Source: Candidatus Rifleibacteriota bacterium
GTDB lineage: Bacteria > Riflebacteria > Ozemobacteria > Ozemobacterales > Ozemobacteraceae
Assembly (NCBI GenBank): GCA_029564115.1
Contig: JAKQQP010000348.1
Location: 1 to 41,018 of the forward strand
Length of the DNA stretch: 41,018 bases
Direction of reading: 5' to 3'
The notes below the pieces were generated by a model. It ran no database searches, was not told the DNA's origin, and saw nothing but the letters and a program-made list of their open reading frames with translations. A program made the translations under genes and the position numbers. Shown here in pieces: positions 33,281 through 41,018 of this stretch. Position 1 is the first letter of the stretch, and each line of letters begins with the position of its first letter.

Positions 33281-33304
33281 GAAAATAGCAACGCTATTTT
33301 TCGG
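33281..33304. repeat. Palindromic hairpin, right end of putative cassette (inverted copy)
   Basis: GAAAATAGC-AAC-GCTATTTTTCGG. The reverse complement equals the first 24 bases of the left element with one difference. A further CCGAAAAT at about 33265-33272 could pair alternatively with the right arm. Confidence 0.8.
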
Positions 33305-33318
33305 GAAAAACATGCTGA

Positions 33319-35874
33319 TTGAATAACGTGTTGATGGATGTTATGCTGTTTTGCTGGATGAAATTTGTCGTTAATGGTCCAGCTTTCTTTGATGAAGGGG
33401 CCGGCACCATTGTTTGCCGGGTTCGAAGAGGTACAAATTTGCAAAACAGATCTGACAGAAACTGTTTTTTGTCACCGAGAAGAGGTTTTATCCTCTACAT
33501 CGTGGTGACAGTATTGTTTGCTCTTTCAATACTGGCCTTTGCTCTGAACAGTTTTAAACAGGGTACGGTTACACAGTTGGCCCGCAATGTAGATCAGAAC
33601 CGACTTGCCTTGTTGGCTCAGTCTGCTAATGCCGAAGTTGTCGCCATGATAAGAAGTCAGGTCAACAATGACCGCAGCAGTCGCATTTTTTCCAAATTCC
33701 GCGAGATATTTCCAGGCTGGGAGCCATCTTCCAGTCTTAATTCTGATATAGTTCTCTTTTCTGACTTTGAGCCGCAGCAGACTCTGAAAATGGCTCAAAG
33801 CGCCGGGTATCCGCTTAAAATAAAGAGCCGAGCAGTGTTGCGTATTTATCGAAGTTGTGAATACAGCTCAGTTTCTGCATACAATGGTTATCTGGATCTT
33901 TATTCGCAGGCCTTCCGGGAAGGGCAAAAAGAAAACCTCATTGAAGCCCATGAAAGACGTGATGTGCGTCTGGTCGATCTGCGTCATAACCTTGATAAAT
34001 ACGCTCTTTTTGTTAAAAACTATTCACCTGACTACAATAACTCCGTCAGAAGAATAATTGTCGAAGGCATTGTTCCCGATGGGCCCAATATGTCGCGGGT
34101 TTATCTGGGTAACGCCAACTACCCGGACTGCCTCGACCCACAAAAAAATATCTGGCTCGACCTCTGCTATAACGAACACAGAAATGCTCCCGGCTTTGAA
34201 AAATTGTTCAATTTTTCCGGGCTGCAGAAGTTTCCCGATGGAAGTGGTACAACGAGTCTTTTTTCTCTTGCCTCAGTTCCCTTCGTGTCACTGAAAGATT
34301 CAGAAGGAAACCCACTGCACGAGAGCCGGATTTCAGATTTCTTCCATGTCCAGGCGGTTAAAAAAGTTTATGAAAAGTTCGTGAACGATGCTGCTGACGG
34401 CTGCTTTGGTCCCGGCAAAACAGAACCCCATGCAGTCGGTGCCGCTCTCAAAGAAAAATGTAAACGCGCCATGCCTCATTCGAACGACAAGGCCGCTGCT
34501 TACCAGATTTGCGCCGATTATGTCGCAAGTTCGAATGGCACAGACTATTCTGGCTGTTCAGGCTTTCAAAAAATTCTGCAGACCTGTATGGCTGAATGGA
34601 AACTTTGTTACGGCTATCTCGATGCTGCAAACATCTGGCAGGTAACCTCCGTTGCCCGTCCAGCTTTACCAGATGCCTGGAACTGGGCCACTGCACTCGC
34701 CTACAAAGGTCTGACAGAACTGAACAATCAAAACGACAAGAAGGGGCCCTATTTTTATAGTTACCTGAATAAAGAGCCAGATAAAGCAGGCGACCCGGCT
34801 GGAAAAATCTACAACCCTGAGAGACTGCGCGTTGGCAAAATGCTGAAATTATTCGGCGAGGACGATAATACTCCTGTACTTGTCGAGGGGCCGGTTTTTT
34901 TAAGATTTTTCAAAATCGCCTTTCTCGACTCGTTCGAAAAAAATATTGTCTTTTTTGACCAGGAAAAATCAGTGATCCCGGAGCCTGTTCCAATATTGTT
35001 CAACAGGCCTCCGATGACACCTGTGACGTTCCAGAACAGACTCCTGCAGAATGAGTTCTCGCCTTCAAGCTTTTTCAGCGACAGGTTCATGATGAGTCGG
35101 GCAATCGACAACGTTTCTGTTAACGCCCTTCTTGGCGATACCGTCGAAACTTACGATGGCGAGGGCAAATTGGTTTCCATCAATCCAATGACGGCTGCCG
35201 CCCCGACTTTCCCTTATCCGCGCCAGAGGCCATCGGCCTCACCTGTATCTGCGACCTCGTTTGGTCGCCTTATCGATTTCAGAACCGTGAGTTACAATTT
35301 TGCTTCCCCGAAAGAATTTCTCCAGGAACGCACGGCCATGGTCGGTGCTGATAAGACGCTGTTTCTCGACGGAATGATGTACATCGAGTCTGGCGACCTC
35401 GATCTCTCTGATGTCACCAGATTTCACGGTCGGGGAATGATCTATCTTGGCCGTGGCAATTGCAGAATTGGCAGTCTTGGCAGAGCACGCAGTCCCGATA
35501 CCGGTGATTCCCTCAGAATTTATCTGCGGCAGGGTGATTACCTGCTGAAACAAGCCGAAAATACGACAATCGAAGCTTCGCTGGCAGCGTTTTACAATCC
35601 GCCTGGCTCGAGTGACCCGACCAATCAGGGCAGCCTTATTTTTAACGGTCAGAAGAATGTGGTCATTATTGGCAATTTGCTCGTAGACTATCTCTACACC
35701 CAGGATAAAAGTGATAATGGCATCGCTTCGGGTGGCACCCTGCTCATCAGACACGACCCATATATTTATGAGCCGGCAATGGAAAACGATTTCGGAAAGC
35801 TGGACCCTTATCATATCAGTATTGGCACAGTCAAAACTTCTTTCTCTCTAAATTCAGGAGGTAAAACCTTCTAA
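33319..35874 (+). CDS. Large GspK/PilX-like minor pseudopilin
   Basis: Up to 851 residues; start uncertain. No candidate start (TTG 33319, ATG 33334, ATG 33358, TTG 33469) has a convincing ribosome binding site. A prepilin-like N-terminus begins at SPRRG|FILYIVVTVLF (cleavage expected after G56 of the longest form), with a hydrophobic helix continuing into an amphipathic helix (about 57-115). This resembles GspK/PilX minor pilins, but those are usually about 200-350 residues; here a C-terminal region of over 700 residues follows, with beta-rich stretches (for example FHGRGMIYLGRGNC) and two Cys-containing areas. It probably caps or initiates a pilus-like fibre. The stop is TAATG-coupled to the next gene. 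Confidence 0.75.
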   Translation: MNNVLMDVMLFCWMKFVVNGPAFFDEGAGTIVCRVRRGTNLQNRSDRNCFLSPRRGFILYIVVTVLFALSILAFALNSFKQGTVTQLARNVDQNRLALLAQSANAEVVAMIRSQVNNDRSSRIFSKFREIFPGWEPSSSLNSDIVLFSDFEPQQTLKMAQSAGYPLKIKSRAVLRIYRSCEYSSVSAYNGYLDLYSQAFREGQKENLIEAHERRDVRLVDLRHNLDKYALFVKNYSPDYNNSVRRIIVEGIVPDGPNMSRVYLGNANYPDCLDPQKNIWLDLCYNEHRNAPGFEKLFNFSGLQKFPDGSGTTSLFSLASVPFVSLKDSEGNPLHESRISDFFHVQAVKKVYEKFVNDAADGCFGPGKTEPHAVGAALKEKCKRAMPHSNDKAAAYQICADYVASSNGTDYSGCSGFQKILQTCMAEWKLCYGYLDAANIWQVTSVARPALPDAWNWATALAYKGLTELNNQNDKKGPYFYSYLNKEPDKAGDPAGKIYNPERLRVGKMLKLFGEDDNTPVLVEGPVFLRFFKIAFLDSFEKNIVFFDQEKSVIPEPVPILFNRPPMTPVTFQNRLLQNEFSPSSFFSDRFMMSRAIDNVSVNALLGDTVETYDGEGKLVSINPMTAAAPTFPYPRQRPSASPVSATSFGRLIDFRTVSYNFASPKEFLQERTAMVGADKTLFLDGMMYIESGDLDLSDVTRFHGRGMIYLGRGNCRIGSLGRARSPDTGDSLRIYLRQGDYLLKQAENTTIEASLAAFYNPPGSSDPTNQGSLIFNGQKNVVIIGNLLVDYLYTQDKSDNGIASGGTLLIRHDPYIYEPAMENDFGKLDPYHISIGTVKTSFSLNSGGKTF

Positions 35875-36173
35875 TGGACAGAGCACGCTGGTTGATAGTT
35901 TTTTCAGTAATCATATCCATGACGGTTTCCCTCGCGCTGCTGAAAAAATATTCGGGGTCGAATGTTTCGACAACGGGTGGTCAGCAGGTCGCGCTGTCGC
36001 ACCTGGATCTGCCGGCTCTGCCTGCAATTGACGACAAACCCATCAAAAAAAGGGCGGTTTCCGGCAGAATATCTTTTCCAAAGCCCCCGGCGCATATTTT
36101 TGCAGTGAATTCTTCAGCCGACAACGGGGCTGAGCAGAAAGCATTCAGTGACAAAGGTAAAATCAGCGAATGA
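35874..36173 (+). CDS. Small membrane-anchored protein in pseudopilin operon
   Basis: 99 residues; the ATG shares one base with the previous stop (TAATG) and its own TGA overlaps the next ATG (ATGA). One N-terminal hydrophobic segment (about 6-24), then a Pro/Lys/Ser-rich periplasmic stretch without recognisable domain. The tight coupling on both sides suggests a role in the same pilus-like complex, for example as an assembly or alignment component comparable to small PilP/GspC-type proteins, but no homology is recognised. Confidence 0.6.
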   Translation: MDRARWLIVFSVIISMTVSLALLKKYSGSNVSTTGGQQVALSHLDLPALPAIDDKPIKKRAVSGRISFPKPPAHIFAVNSSADNGAEQKAFSDKGKISE

Positions 36174-36733
36174 AACTGAAAATCGAAAAAAAACGACTCG
36201 GAATGGGTTTTGTCGAAATTATGATTGCTGTGCTGGTTGTTACAGGCTGCGCTATCCCGGTTATTTATATGCTGACTTCATCGAGAACCGAAACTTCCAA
36301 GGCGATAAACTACCTTAGAGCAATGGAACTGGCTAACGAAGTGATCGAATGGGCGACTGCCGCAGAGTTTTCGCAGGTAGATGCCGGTTCTCTTTCTGCT
36401 TTTTGTGGCTCAATCTCAGAAATACACGGGAGCGATCTGCAGACAGTCGGGGTTGCGACGGCCGAACCTGACCATCAAACCTGGAAGTCGGATGGGCTGA
36501 TGGCGAATAACATGAAATATTCCGAACAGTACAATACCGGCTTTTTTTATCGTGAAGTCGAGGTCGAGAATGTTGACGATTCGTATCTGCAGGCGGATCT
36601 TTTGAAAAAACTCAAAGTGAGGGTTAAGTGGAGCGAGGGCGAGCGCCCGGCTAACCTGAACATTTCAGACAACAGAACCCGGCAGGTTGAATTGTCTGTT
36701 CTGATTTTGAATGAAAAGAATCTTAGCTTATGA
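36170..36733 (+). CDS. PilV-like minor prepilin
   Basis: 187 residues. A type IV prepilin leader of 12 residues ends in GMG|FVEIMIAVLVV: processing after Gly with F+1 and E+4 (FVEI), the typical prepilin peptidase site. The long N-terminal helix (about 13-60) carries AINYLRAMELANEVIEWA, as in PilV/GspI-like pilins. A globular C-terminal region follows, with no obvious disulfide. Start codon overlaps the previous stop (ATGA at 36170) and its stop overlaps the next start, so the operon is translated as a coupled unit. Confidence 0.85.
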   Translation: MKLKIEKKRLGMGFVEIMIAVLVVTGCAIPVIYMLTSSRTETSKAINYLRAMELANEVIEWATAAEFSQVDAGSLSAFCGSISEIHGSDLQTVGVATAEPDHQTWKSDGLMANNMKYSEQYNTGFFYREVEVENVDDSYLQADLLKKLKVRVKWSEGERPANLNISDNRTRQVELSVLILNEKNLSL

Positions 36734-37446
36734 ACAAAAGCACTAAATTGTTTTCGTTTCGTCATGTTGAGTCCTGGCGTGACCGCCGGGCGTTCACTTT
36801 TGTCGAAATGAGCATAAGCGTAGGCATTGCTCTTGTGGTTTTTTTGATGATCTACAGATTTCTGTCGAATACGAGGCATCATTTCATGTTTGGCACCGTT
36901 AACCTGCAGAACCTGCAGGAAGCCCGTCAGGCCTTGAATCATCTGCGCCGCGATTTTTCCTGTGCCTGCCCGCGAATAGAAGACCCGGAAACGTCTGGCT
37001 ACGTCGCTCTGCAGAAGGTGCGCAAGCAGGTTTTTGTCACTTCGTCATGGCCCTCAGATACAGAAGGTGACCTGATCCAGATCTATCCACATGGGCTGAT
37101 GTTTCATAAGTTTGCCTTTGGCTCGCCCGATGAGAAGCCGAGGGTCGAGCAGGTCAGTTACGAGTTTGATTCAGCGGCCAGAGTCCTTGTCAGGCGGTCA
37201 CAGGGTGACAGAATACAAAAGTTCAGTGGCTTTGAAGACGTCGAGTTTCGACTTTACACTCATCAGCTGAATCCCAGGGTGCCTTTGCTCTGGGTAAGGT
37301 TTAAAGTGCATGAGGGCGAAAATATTTATGGAAGTGAAAATATCGGCAAGGCTCTGGAGCTTACCACCACTATTGGCAGTCATTTTATAACCAGCTCGGT
37401 TAACAACGCTCATTGGCGCTATGAGACCGGGCATAAAAAAATGTAG
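36730..37446 (+). CDS. PilW/GspJ-like prepilin
   Basis: 238 residues. After a 19-residue basic leader the motif RRA|FTFVEMSISVGIAL is present: cleavage before F, with E+5 (FTFVE), as in type IV pilins; the -1 residue is Ala rather than Gly, a tolerated but weaker site. The following region, with LQNLQEARQALNHLRRDF, is typical of the PilW/GspJ family. A globular beta-rich C-terminus follows. The ATG overlaps the previous stop (ATGA). Confidence 0.85.
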   Translation: MNKSTKLFSFRHVESWRDRRAFTFVEMSISVGIALVVFLMIYRFLSNTRHHFMFGTVNLQNLQEARQALNHLRRDFSCACPRIEDPETSGYVALQKVRKQVFVTSSWPSDTEGDLIQIYPHGLMFHKFAFGSPDEKPRVEQVSYEFDSAARVLVRRSQGDRIQKFSGFEDVEFRLYTHQLNPRVPLLWVRFKVHEGENIYGSENIGKALELTTTIGSHFITSSVNNAHWRYETGHKKM

Positions 37447-37512
37447 AATACATGCAACAAAATTTGTTTTCGAGTCGTATGATTTGCAGAAAGTAATCAG
37501 CAGGAGGAGTTT

Positions 37513-38349
37513 ATGAAAAGGTTAAATTCGATTATGGCGGCCCTTTTATGTTTTGTGCTGGTTTTCAACCCGGTAATTTTTGAATCGGTCATCTGGGCCC
37601 AGGAAAAACCCGAAGAAATGAAGACCTCTGAAGAAACTGCCGGCTCTGCGGCAGCTCAAACAGACGATGCTTATCAACAGCTTCTCAAAACCAAAGAGGG
37701 CAAAACCAAATGGTATATGAAAAGCAGCGTCAAAAGAGATATTCGTGAAGCGAATACGAATATACGCGATGCCCGTACCCAGGTCGGCGACGTCAAAGGC
37801 AGCGTCAGTGATGTCAAAGGCGAAATAAAAGGCATTGGCGATACCATCAAAGGCGATGACAATACTTTCGACAAGATGACAAAAGTGGCGGCAGGCGTGC
37901 AAAAGGCGCTGATCAAAACCGGCCAGATGTTGCAGAAGATTGGTCAGATGCTCAAAACAGTCGGGCAGGCTCTCCAGGCAGTGGGAAAAGTCCTCTCGGG
38001 AATTCCCTGGACTGCAGCGATTGGTCAGGCCCTTGAAAGAGTTGGCGCCGTTCTCGTTCAGGTCGGCACAGTGCTCGATAATGTCGGCAAGGTAATCGAA
38101 AATATCGGTCAGACCGCTGCAGGCTCTGACCTGAATTTTGGCGACATGCTCAGCAGTATTTCTCAGGCAGCTAAAGACGGCTGGAAACAGGGAGCCAAAG
38201 ATGCTGAAGCCTACAGTCAGAAACTCGATGATGAAGCAGCAGCTGCCGATACATCGAAAGACATGGGTGGAGCCTCTGAAGCCGGCGCTTCTGGTGATGA
38301 GGGTAGTGAAGTAAAAGATGTGTCTCAGGAAGGCGTTTCCGACATCTGA
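37513..38349 (+). CDS. Secreted glycine-heptad amphipathic helical protein
   Basis: 278 residues, with AGGAGG before the ATG at 37513. Signal peptide about 1-30 (ending near VIWAQ). A polar Glu-rich segment follows, then a Lys/Asp-rich region with VGDVKGSVSDVKGEIKG repeats, and a core of eight heptads of the form G-x-[MAV]-[LI]-x-x-[IV], interrupted by a Pro-Trp step (encoded about 37920-38120). An acidic Ala/Ser/Gly-rich tail closes the protein. No family recognised; the pattern suggests a long glycine-zipper helix or membrane-active oligomer. It lies 66 bp after the prepilin operon and ends before a terminator. Confidence 0.7.
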   Translation: MKRLNSIMAALLCFVLVFNPVIFESVIWAQEKPEEMKTSEETAGSAAAQTDDAYQQLLKTKEGKTKWYMKSSVKRDIREANTNIRDARTQVGDVKGSVSDVKGEIKGIGDTIKGDDNTFDKMTKVAAGVQKALIKTGQMLQKIGQMLKTVGQALQAVGKVLSGIPWTAAIGQALERVGAVLVQVGTVLDNVGKVIENIGQTAAGSDLNFGDMLSSISQAAKDGWKQGAKDAEAYSQKLDDEAAAADTSKDMGGASEAGASGDEGSEVKDVSQEGVSDI

Positions 38350-38372
38350 GACAAGGTTTGTTGTGAGACAGG

Positions 38373-38407
38373 GCGGGGTAGGCTGTTAGAGCCGACCCCG
38401 CTTTTTC
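38373..38407 (+). terminator. Rho-independent terminator after the heptad protein
   Basis: GCGGGGTAGGC (38373-38383) pairs with GCCGACCCCGC (38391-38401), one mismatch, followed by T5. About 24 bp after the stop at 38349. Confidence 0.85.
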
Positions 38408-38455
38408 GTTAACAAAAGCATGCTTTTTTCCGATCAGGTGGGCGAGGAGAAAAAC

Positions 38456-38995
38456 ATGCTGAAAAAAATACTGGCGTCTGTTGCAGCCTTGTCACTGTTT
38501 GTGGCGTTTCTGCCGAACTCTTACGGCGGAGATCCCGGCATAACCGGTTCAATAGTTAAAGATCGCGAACGATACTACCACCGCCTCAAGGATATGAGGG
38601 CCAAAGACCCTGATAACGCCGAATTAAGCTATCGCATTGCCAATCTTTATTACAGTATGCAGATGGAAGACGAAGCCATTAAGGAATACCGCAGAACATT
38701 GCGGGTTAACCCTGAGCATCATTACGCAAAATGGTTTTTGAGCAAAGTTCTTGCGAGTAAAGGCTACTTTGAAGAATCCTTCTGGCTCGTGCGTGAACTG
38801 ATAAGCAGATTCAAAAACAATGCAGAGCTTTATGCCTCAGCTGGCGAAATACTGGTCAAAATGGATCAGGCCGATGCCGCAAGAGAATATTTCAATCGCT
38901 ATGACGAACTGAAATATGGCGAAAAAGACGGCTCACAGCCGCTTAAGACTCTTTCTCAACCAGCCGCTGGCAACTGGAAAAAACTTTTTTACTGA
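38456..38995 (+). CDS. Secreted TPR protein
   Basis: 179 residues from ATG 38456, selected because GAGGAG is just upstream and the signal peptide (KKILASVAALSLFVAF, ending near SYGG) then starts at residue 2; a 12-residue extension is in frame but unsupported. TPR-like helix pairs follow: DNAELSYRIANLYYSMQMED, then EAIKEYRRTLRVNPEHHYAK and NAELYASAGEILVKMDQAD, giving about three repeats. No catalytic features. Probably a periplasmic scaffold; the pilin and heptad genes upstream suggest, but do not prove, a shared pathway. Confidence 0.8.
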   Translation: MLKKILASVAALSLFVAFLPNSYGGDPGITGSIVKDRERYYHRLKDMRAKDPDNAELSYRIANLYYSMQMEDEAIKEYRRTLRVNPEHHYAKWFLSKVLASKGYFEESFWLVRELISRFKNNAELYASAGEILVKMDQADAAREYFNRYDELKYGEKDGSQPLKTLSQPAAGNWKKLFY

Positions 38996-39016
38996 AGACT
39001 GCGCCGCTTTTGGCAG

Positions 39017-39514
39017 TCAGTATTGTCCTTTGCCATTTCTGAGAAGCTCTATTTTCAGGTTGCTTTCAGCTGTCAGCTCAATTTTAAGCGATTCACTCGA
39101 AAACTTTTCGAGATATCGGTTCAATACCAGGTCTGAGCCAAAGTTCTTGTAAACAGACGTCAGCAGTTCGCTGGCAGCGGCTTTTCGTTGCCGAGCCAGG
39201 TTTTGCTCGATAGCGAGTTCAATATCCGCTTTGCGATTTTTCAGATCGGCAAACACTTTTTTCAGGTCTTCGATAATCAGTTTTTCATTGGCTATTGCCG
39301 CTTGCAAAACGGCAATATGATCTTCATCGTTCCCCTTTGCAGTGGTGGCTGCCAGCGAAAGTTTTTGTTCAAGACCGGCAAGATCGGCAATAGCTTCAGC
39401 CGTTTTTATTTTAAGTTCTTCCATGGCGCTATCGATTTGCTGTAGGAGCTTTTTTAGCTGTTTTTCGATGGCAGGCTTTCTACGAAAGATTGCCAATAAA
39501 TCTGCCAGGCTCAT
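39017..39514 (-). CDS. Coiled-coil protein
   Basis: 165 residues from ATG 39514 (AGGAG eight nt upstream; overlaps the preceding stop as ATGA). Almost entirely helical, with heptad-like Leu/Ile/Ala spacing over about residues 15-130 (for example KPAIEKQLKKLLQQIDSAM and EDLKKVFADLKNRKADIEL). No signal peptide or membrane span. The final third contains SVYKNFGSDLVLNRYLEKF. No family is recognised. Translationally coupled to the Cys-cluster gene, so a functional partnership is likely. Confidence 0.65.
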   Translation of the reverse strand: MSLADLLAIFRRKPAIEKQLKKLLQQIDSAMEELKIKTAEAIADLAGLEQKLSLAATTAKGNDEDHIAVLQAAIANEKLIIEDLKKVFADLKNRKADIELAIEQNLARQRKAAASELLTSVYKNFGSDLVLNRYLEKFSSESLKIELTAESNLKIELLRNGKGQY

Positions 39515-40089
39515 GACCGGTCTCCTTTTTGGCATTTTTTTTCAAGCTCGTAGGCTTCTTTGATCTGCCTGACCAGATCATTACCAAAAATACTGGCAAG
39601 CAGCGATGAGAAGCTCAGCAATAGGGGCTGCGGGTCTGGTTTTGACCTGCAAAAATCGGGAATATGGCAGTTGACAAGCCATTGATCACCAGAGCGCTTG
39701 ATAATCAACGGAAAAAGCGAACACCATACGGGTTTTAACTCCAGCAGCGGAATATTGTTGTCGAGTGAATAGCGATGCAGAGAGCAAAGAATGATACCGT
39801 TTTCATCTGTGAAGGAAAGGGGGCATGGCGTGTTTTCCGCTATTTCCACAATGTGTAGATTGCCTTTATAGCGCTCGCTGATTCCGGCTTTGAGTAATTG
39901 ATAGTTTTGTCGCGTTAAAAGATGGGCGACGTTGTCGAGATTATCCGCGATTATTTTCTGTTCCTCTTCGCTTATGGGCGCTCCGAGGTCACCATATTTG
40001 CAACAGCAGCCGAGACATTTTTCGAGGTCGCAGTCAAAGCGCATTTGCCAGACCTCATCAGAAATCAGAACATTACCAAATTCTTGCAC
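39511..40089 (-). CDS. Cys-cluster protein of the YkgJ/DUF3109 type
   Basis: 192 residues, cytoplasmic. The N-terminal cluster FDCDLEKCLGCCCKYGDLGAP, followed by NTPCPLSF, GIILCSLHRY, KPVWCSLFPL and DFCRSK, fits the Cys-rich zinc/iron-chelating family typified by YkgJ and especially DUF3109, in which 'CCC..GD.GAP' is conserved. The likely role is metal or Fe-S binding; biological function of the family is not established. It is coupled to the coiled-coil gene and divergent from the HEAT-repeat gene. Confidence 0.75.
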   Translation of the reverse strand: MQEFGNVLISDEVWQMRFDCDLEKCLGCCCKYGDLGAPISEEEQKIIADNLDNVAHLLTRQNYQLLKAGISERYKGNLHIVEIAENTPCPLSFTDENGIILCSLHRYSLDNNIPLLELKPVWCSLFPLIIKRSGDQWLVNCHIPDFCRSKPDPQPLLLSFSSLLASIFGNDLVRQIKEAYELEKKCQKGDRS

Positions 40090-40162
40090 GATTGAACCAC
40101 CGATTAAAAAAAAGTAGAGTAAACGTTAAATAATTATACTATGAAGTCGATAAATTGCAGCG

Positions 40163-41018
40163 ATGACAAACCTAGATTATGCTCTTATTGGTGTAGTTGT
40201 TGTTCTGCTTGCTTTTGTGGTGCTTCGAATCCGAAACAGCCGCAACCGCAGTGCAGAAGAAATCGCCACGCCCGGTGTCAAGGCTCCGAAAACCATAGAT
40301 GAACAGTCTGATCATCTCAAGACCGCCGAACAGAGAACTGACGAGACCTCTGCCGCAGAAGAACCGGTAAACCGCGAAAAAACTCGCAGAAAAAAAGTTG
40401 CTGGCTCTGCCAATTCAGATAATTTTGCAGCAGAGACCGAAGCTGATACCAGTGCCGATGCTGGTGCTGATGACGATCAGGAAGTAGACGTCGGTGAAAT
40501 ATCCGATCCTGTCTCACTGATAAAGACTTTTTCTGCCCCGGTTAAGAAACGTATTGCAGCTATTCGTGAAGCCGGAGACAAAAAAATGGTCGAAGCAGTG
40601 CCAGCCCTGATAGAAGCTCTTTATGAGCCAGACCAGAATGTCTCCATAGCCGCTACCGAAAGTCTTGGTATGATCGGGGATACGCGTGCCATCGAACCTC
40701 TGCTGGAAATTTCCCGGCGCAGCGATGTTGCACTTATGAAGGCGGTCACTGCTGACGGCGAAAAAAACCTCAGATCCGACAGCAGTGAAACGGCAACCGA
40801 AGAAAATATCGATGCCAGTCCCTACAAGTTCAAAGAAATGGTTGTCTTCAAAATCGATCAGCTTCCCGTCGAATATTTCCAGCCTGATGGCTCGCCATTA
40901 CCTAGAAAAGAACTGGTCATTCGGGGTCTTAAAGATAATAGTCAGCAGATGCGCCAGATGGCCGCAAAGGCCGCCATCGGACTGGACAGCGATGAAATAG
41001 TCGAACCGTTGATCGATG
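40163..41018 (+). CDS. Membrane-anchored HEAT-repeat protein, partial
   Basis: Open from ATG 40163 to the right edge with no stop (285 codons seen). N-terminal membrane span (about 6-22, YALIGVVVVLLAFVVL) followed by a low-complexity Glu/Ala/Asp/Ser-rich linker (about 30-115) and then helical repeats of the PBS-lyase/HEAT type from about 125: VEAVPALIEALYEPD, NVSIAATESLGMIG and RAIEPLLEISRRS, with further 'RQMAAKAAIGL' at the edge. Such proteins act as scaffolds; partner unknown. No clear ribosome binding site is seen. Confidence 0.75.
   Translation, partial: MTNLDYALIGVVVVLLAFVVLRIRNSRNRSAEEIATPGVKAPKTIDEQSDHLKTAEQRTDETSAAEEPVNREKTRRKKVAGSANSDNFAAETEADTSADAGADDDQEVDVGEISDPVSLIKTFSAPVKKRIAAIREAGDKKMVEAVPALIEALYEPDQNVSIAATESLGMIGDTRAIEPLLEISRRSDVALMKAVTADGEKNLRSDSSETATEENIDASPYKFKEMVVFKIDQLPVEYFQPDGSPLPRKELVIRGLKDNSQQMRQMAAKAAIGLDSDEIVEPLID

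Noticed and set aside
31404..33304. An insertion sequence or transposon with its own transposase
   Set aside because: Neither gene between the repeats encodes a transposase or recombinase, and no target-site duplication was seen by eye.
31325..33320. Integron-type attC sites around the methyltransferase/CPBP pair
   Set aside because: No RYYYAAC...GTTRRRY core sites were found at the gene boundaries; the shared palindrome lacks them.
33400..33430. A T-arm-like GGGTTCGAAG near the pseudopilin start
   Set aside because: No stem of five pairs can be formed around the loop and no other tRNA arms are nearby.
1..41018. CRISPR array, rRNA or prophage genes
   Set aside because: No regularly spaced repeats, no rRNA-like stretches and no phage structural or integrase genes were recognised anywhere in the window.

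Overview
The window reads as a chromosomal stretch of an uncultured Gram-negative-type bacterium (roughly 48% GC by eye). It carries a DegP/HtrA protease, a class A penicillin-binding protein, a lipoprotein, many Sec-type signal peptides and type IV pilin-like proteins. A butyrate kinase/phosphotransbutyrylase pair points to fermentation with butyrate or branched-chain acyl-phosphate energy conservation. The mix of pilin-like proteins, FHA/kinase signalling and an Hfq with an atypical tail fits a candidate-phylum lineage such as Riflebacteria, but this is inference; no rRNA or marker phylogeny is available here. There is no CRISPR array, transposase, rRNA or complete tRNA.

Layout. 1-7.9 kb (minus strand): ABC-2-like permease (partial), Nudix hydrolase, DsbA-like oxidoreductase with its own near-consensus and apparently leaderless promoter, amidohydrolase, stand-alone PocR sensor, ptb, buk, MBL hydrolase, hpt and a UDP-sugar decarboxylase/epimerase. 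8.0-10.4 kb: htrA with a candidate ECF-sigma promoter, a 53-residue membrane protein, and a membrane protein with a pilin-like C-terminus. 10.5-15.5 kb is the most striking block: an FHA-MinD/CpaE-like ATPase, a transmembrane Ser/Thr kinase with PEGA and TPR regions, a PP2C phosphatase, and on the other strand a cNMP-fold/MinD-CpaE-like ATPase. 15.7-18.7 kb: an SH3b/NlpC-like secreted protein and two secreted propeller-like proteins. 18.7-23.8 kb: NamZ-like (DUF1343) protein, folC and PBP1A, i.e. wall metabolism plus folate. 23.9-27.1 kb: zinc-ribbon membrane protein, Hfq, a cNMP-fold/chemoreceptor-tip fusion and dusB. 27.1-31.3 kb: a GAF-GGDEF sensor, a PhnD-type lipoprotein and a secreted protein.

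31.4-33.3 kb holds a methyltransferase and a CPBP protease of unlike base composition, bracketed by inverted copies of one palindromic hairpin; it looks like an acquired cassette. 33.3-37.4 kb is a translationally coupled pseudopilin operon (a giant GspK/PilX-like protein, a small membrane protein, and PilV- and PilW/GspJ-like prepilins). It is followed by a secreted glycine-heptad protein, a secreted TPR protein, a coiled-coil/DUF3109-type pair on the minus strand, and the start of a membrane-anchored HEAT-repeat protein that runs off the end.

The candidate for a little-described system is the 10.5-15.5 kb block. Two CpaE/TadZ-like ATPases carry different sensory N-termini (phospho-Thr reader versus cNMP fold). 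One keeps and one has lost the P-loop lysine. They flank a kinase/phosphatase pair, and both ATPases and the phosphatase end in similar short amphipathic tails. The simplest reading is a phosphorylation-controlled spatial regulator, possibly of the type IV pilus-like apparatus encoded elsewhere in the window.
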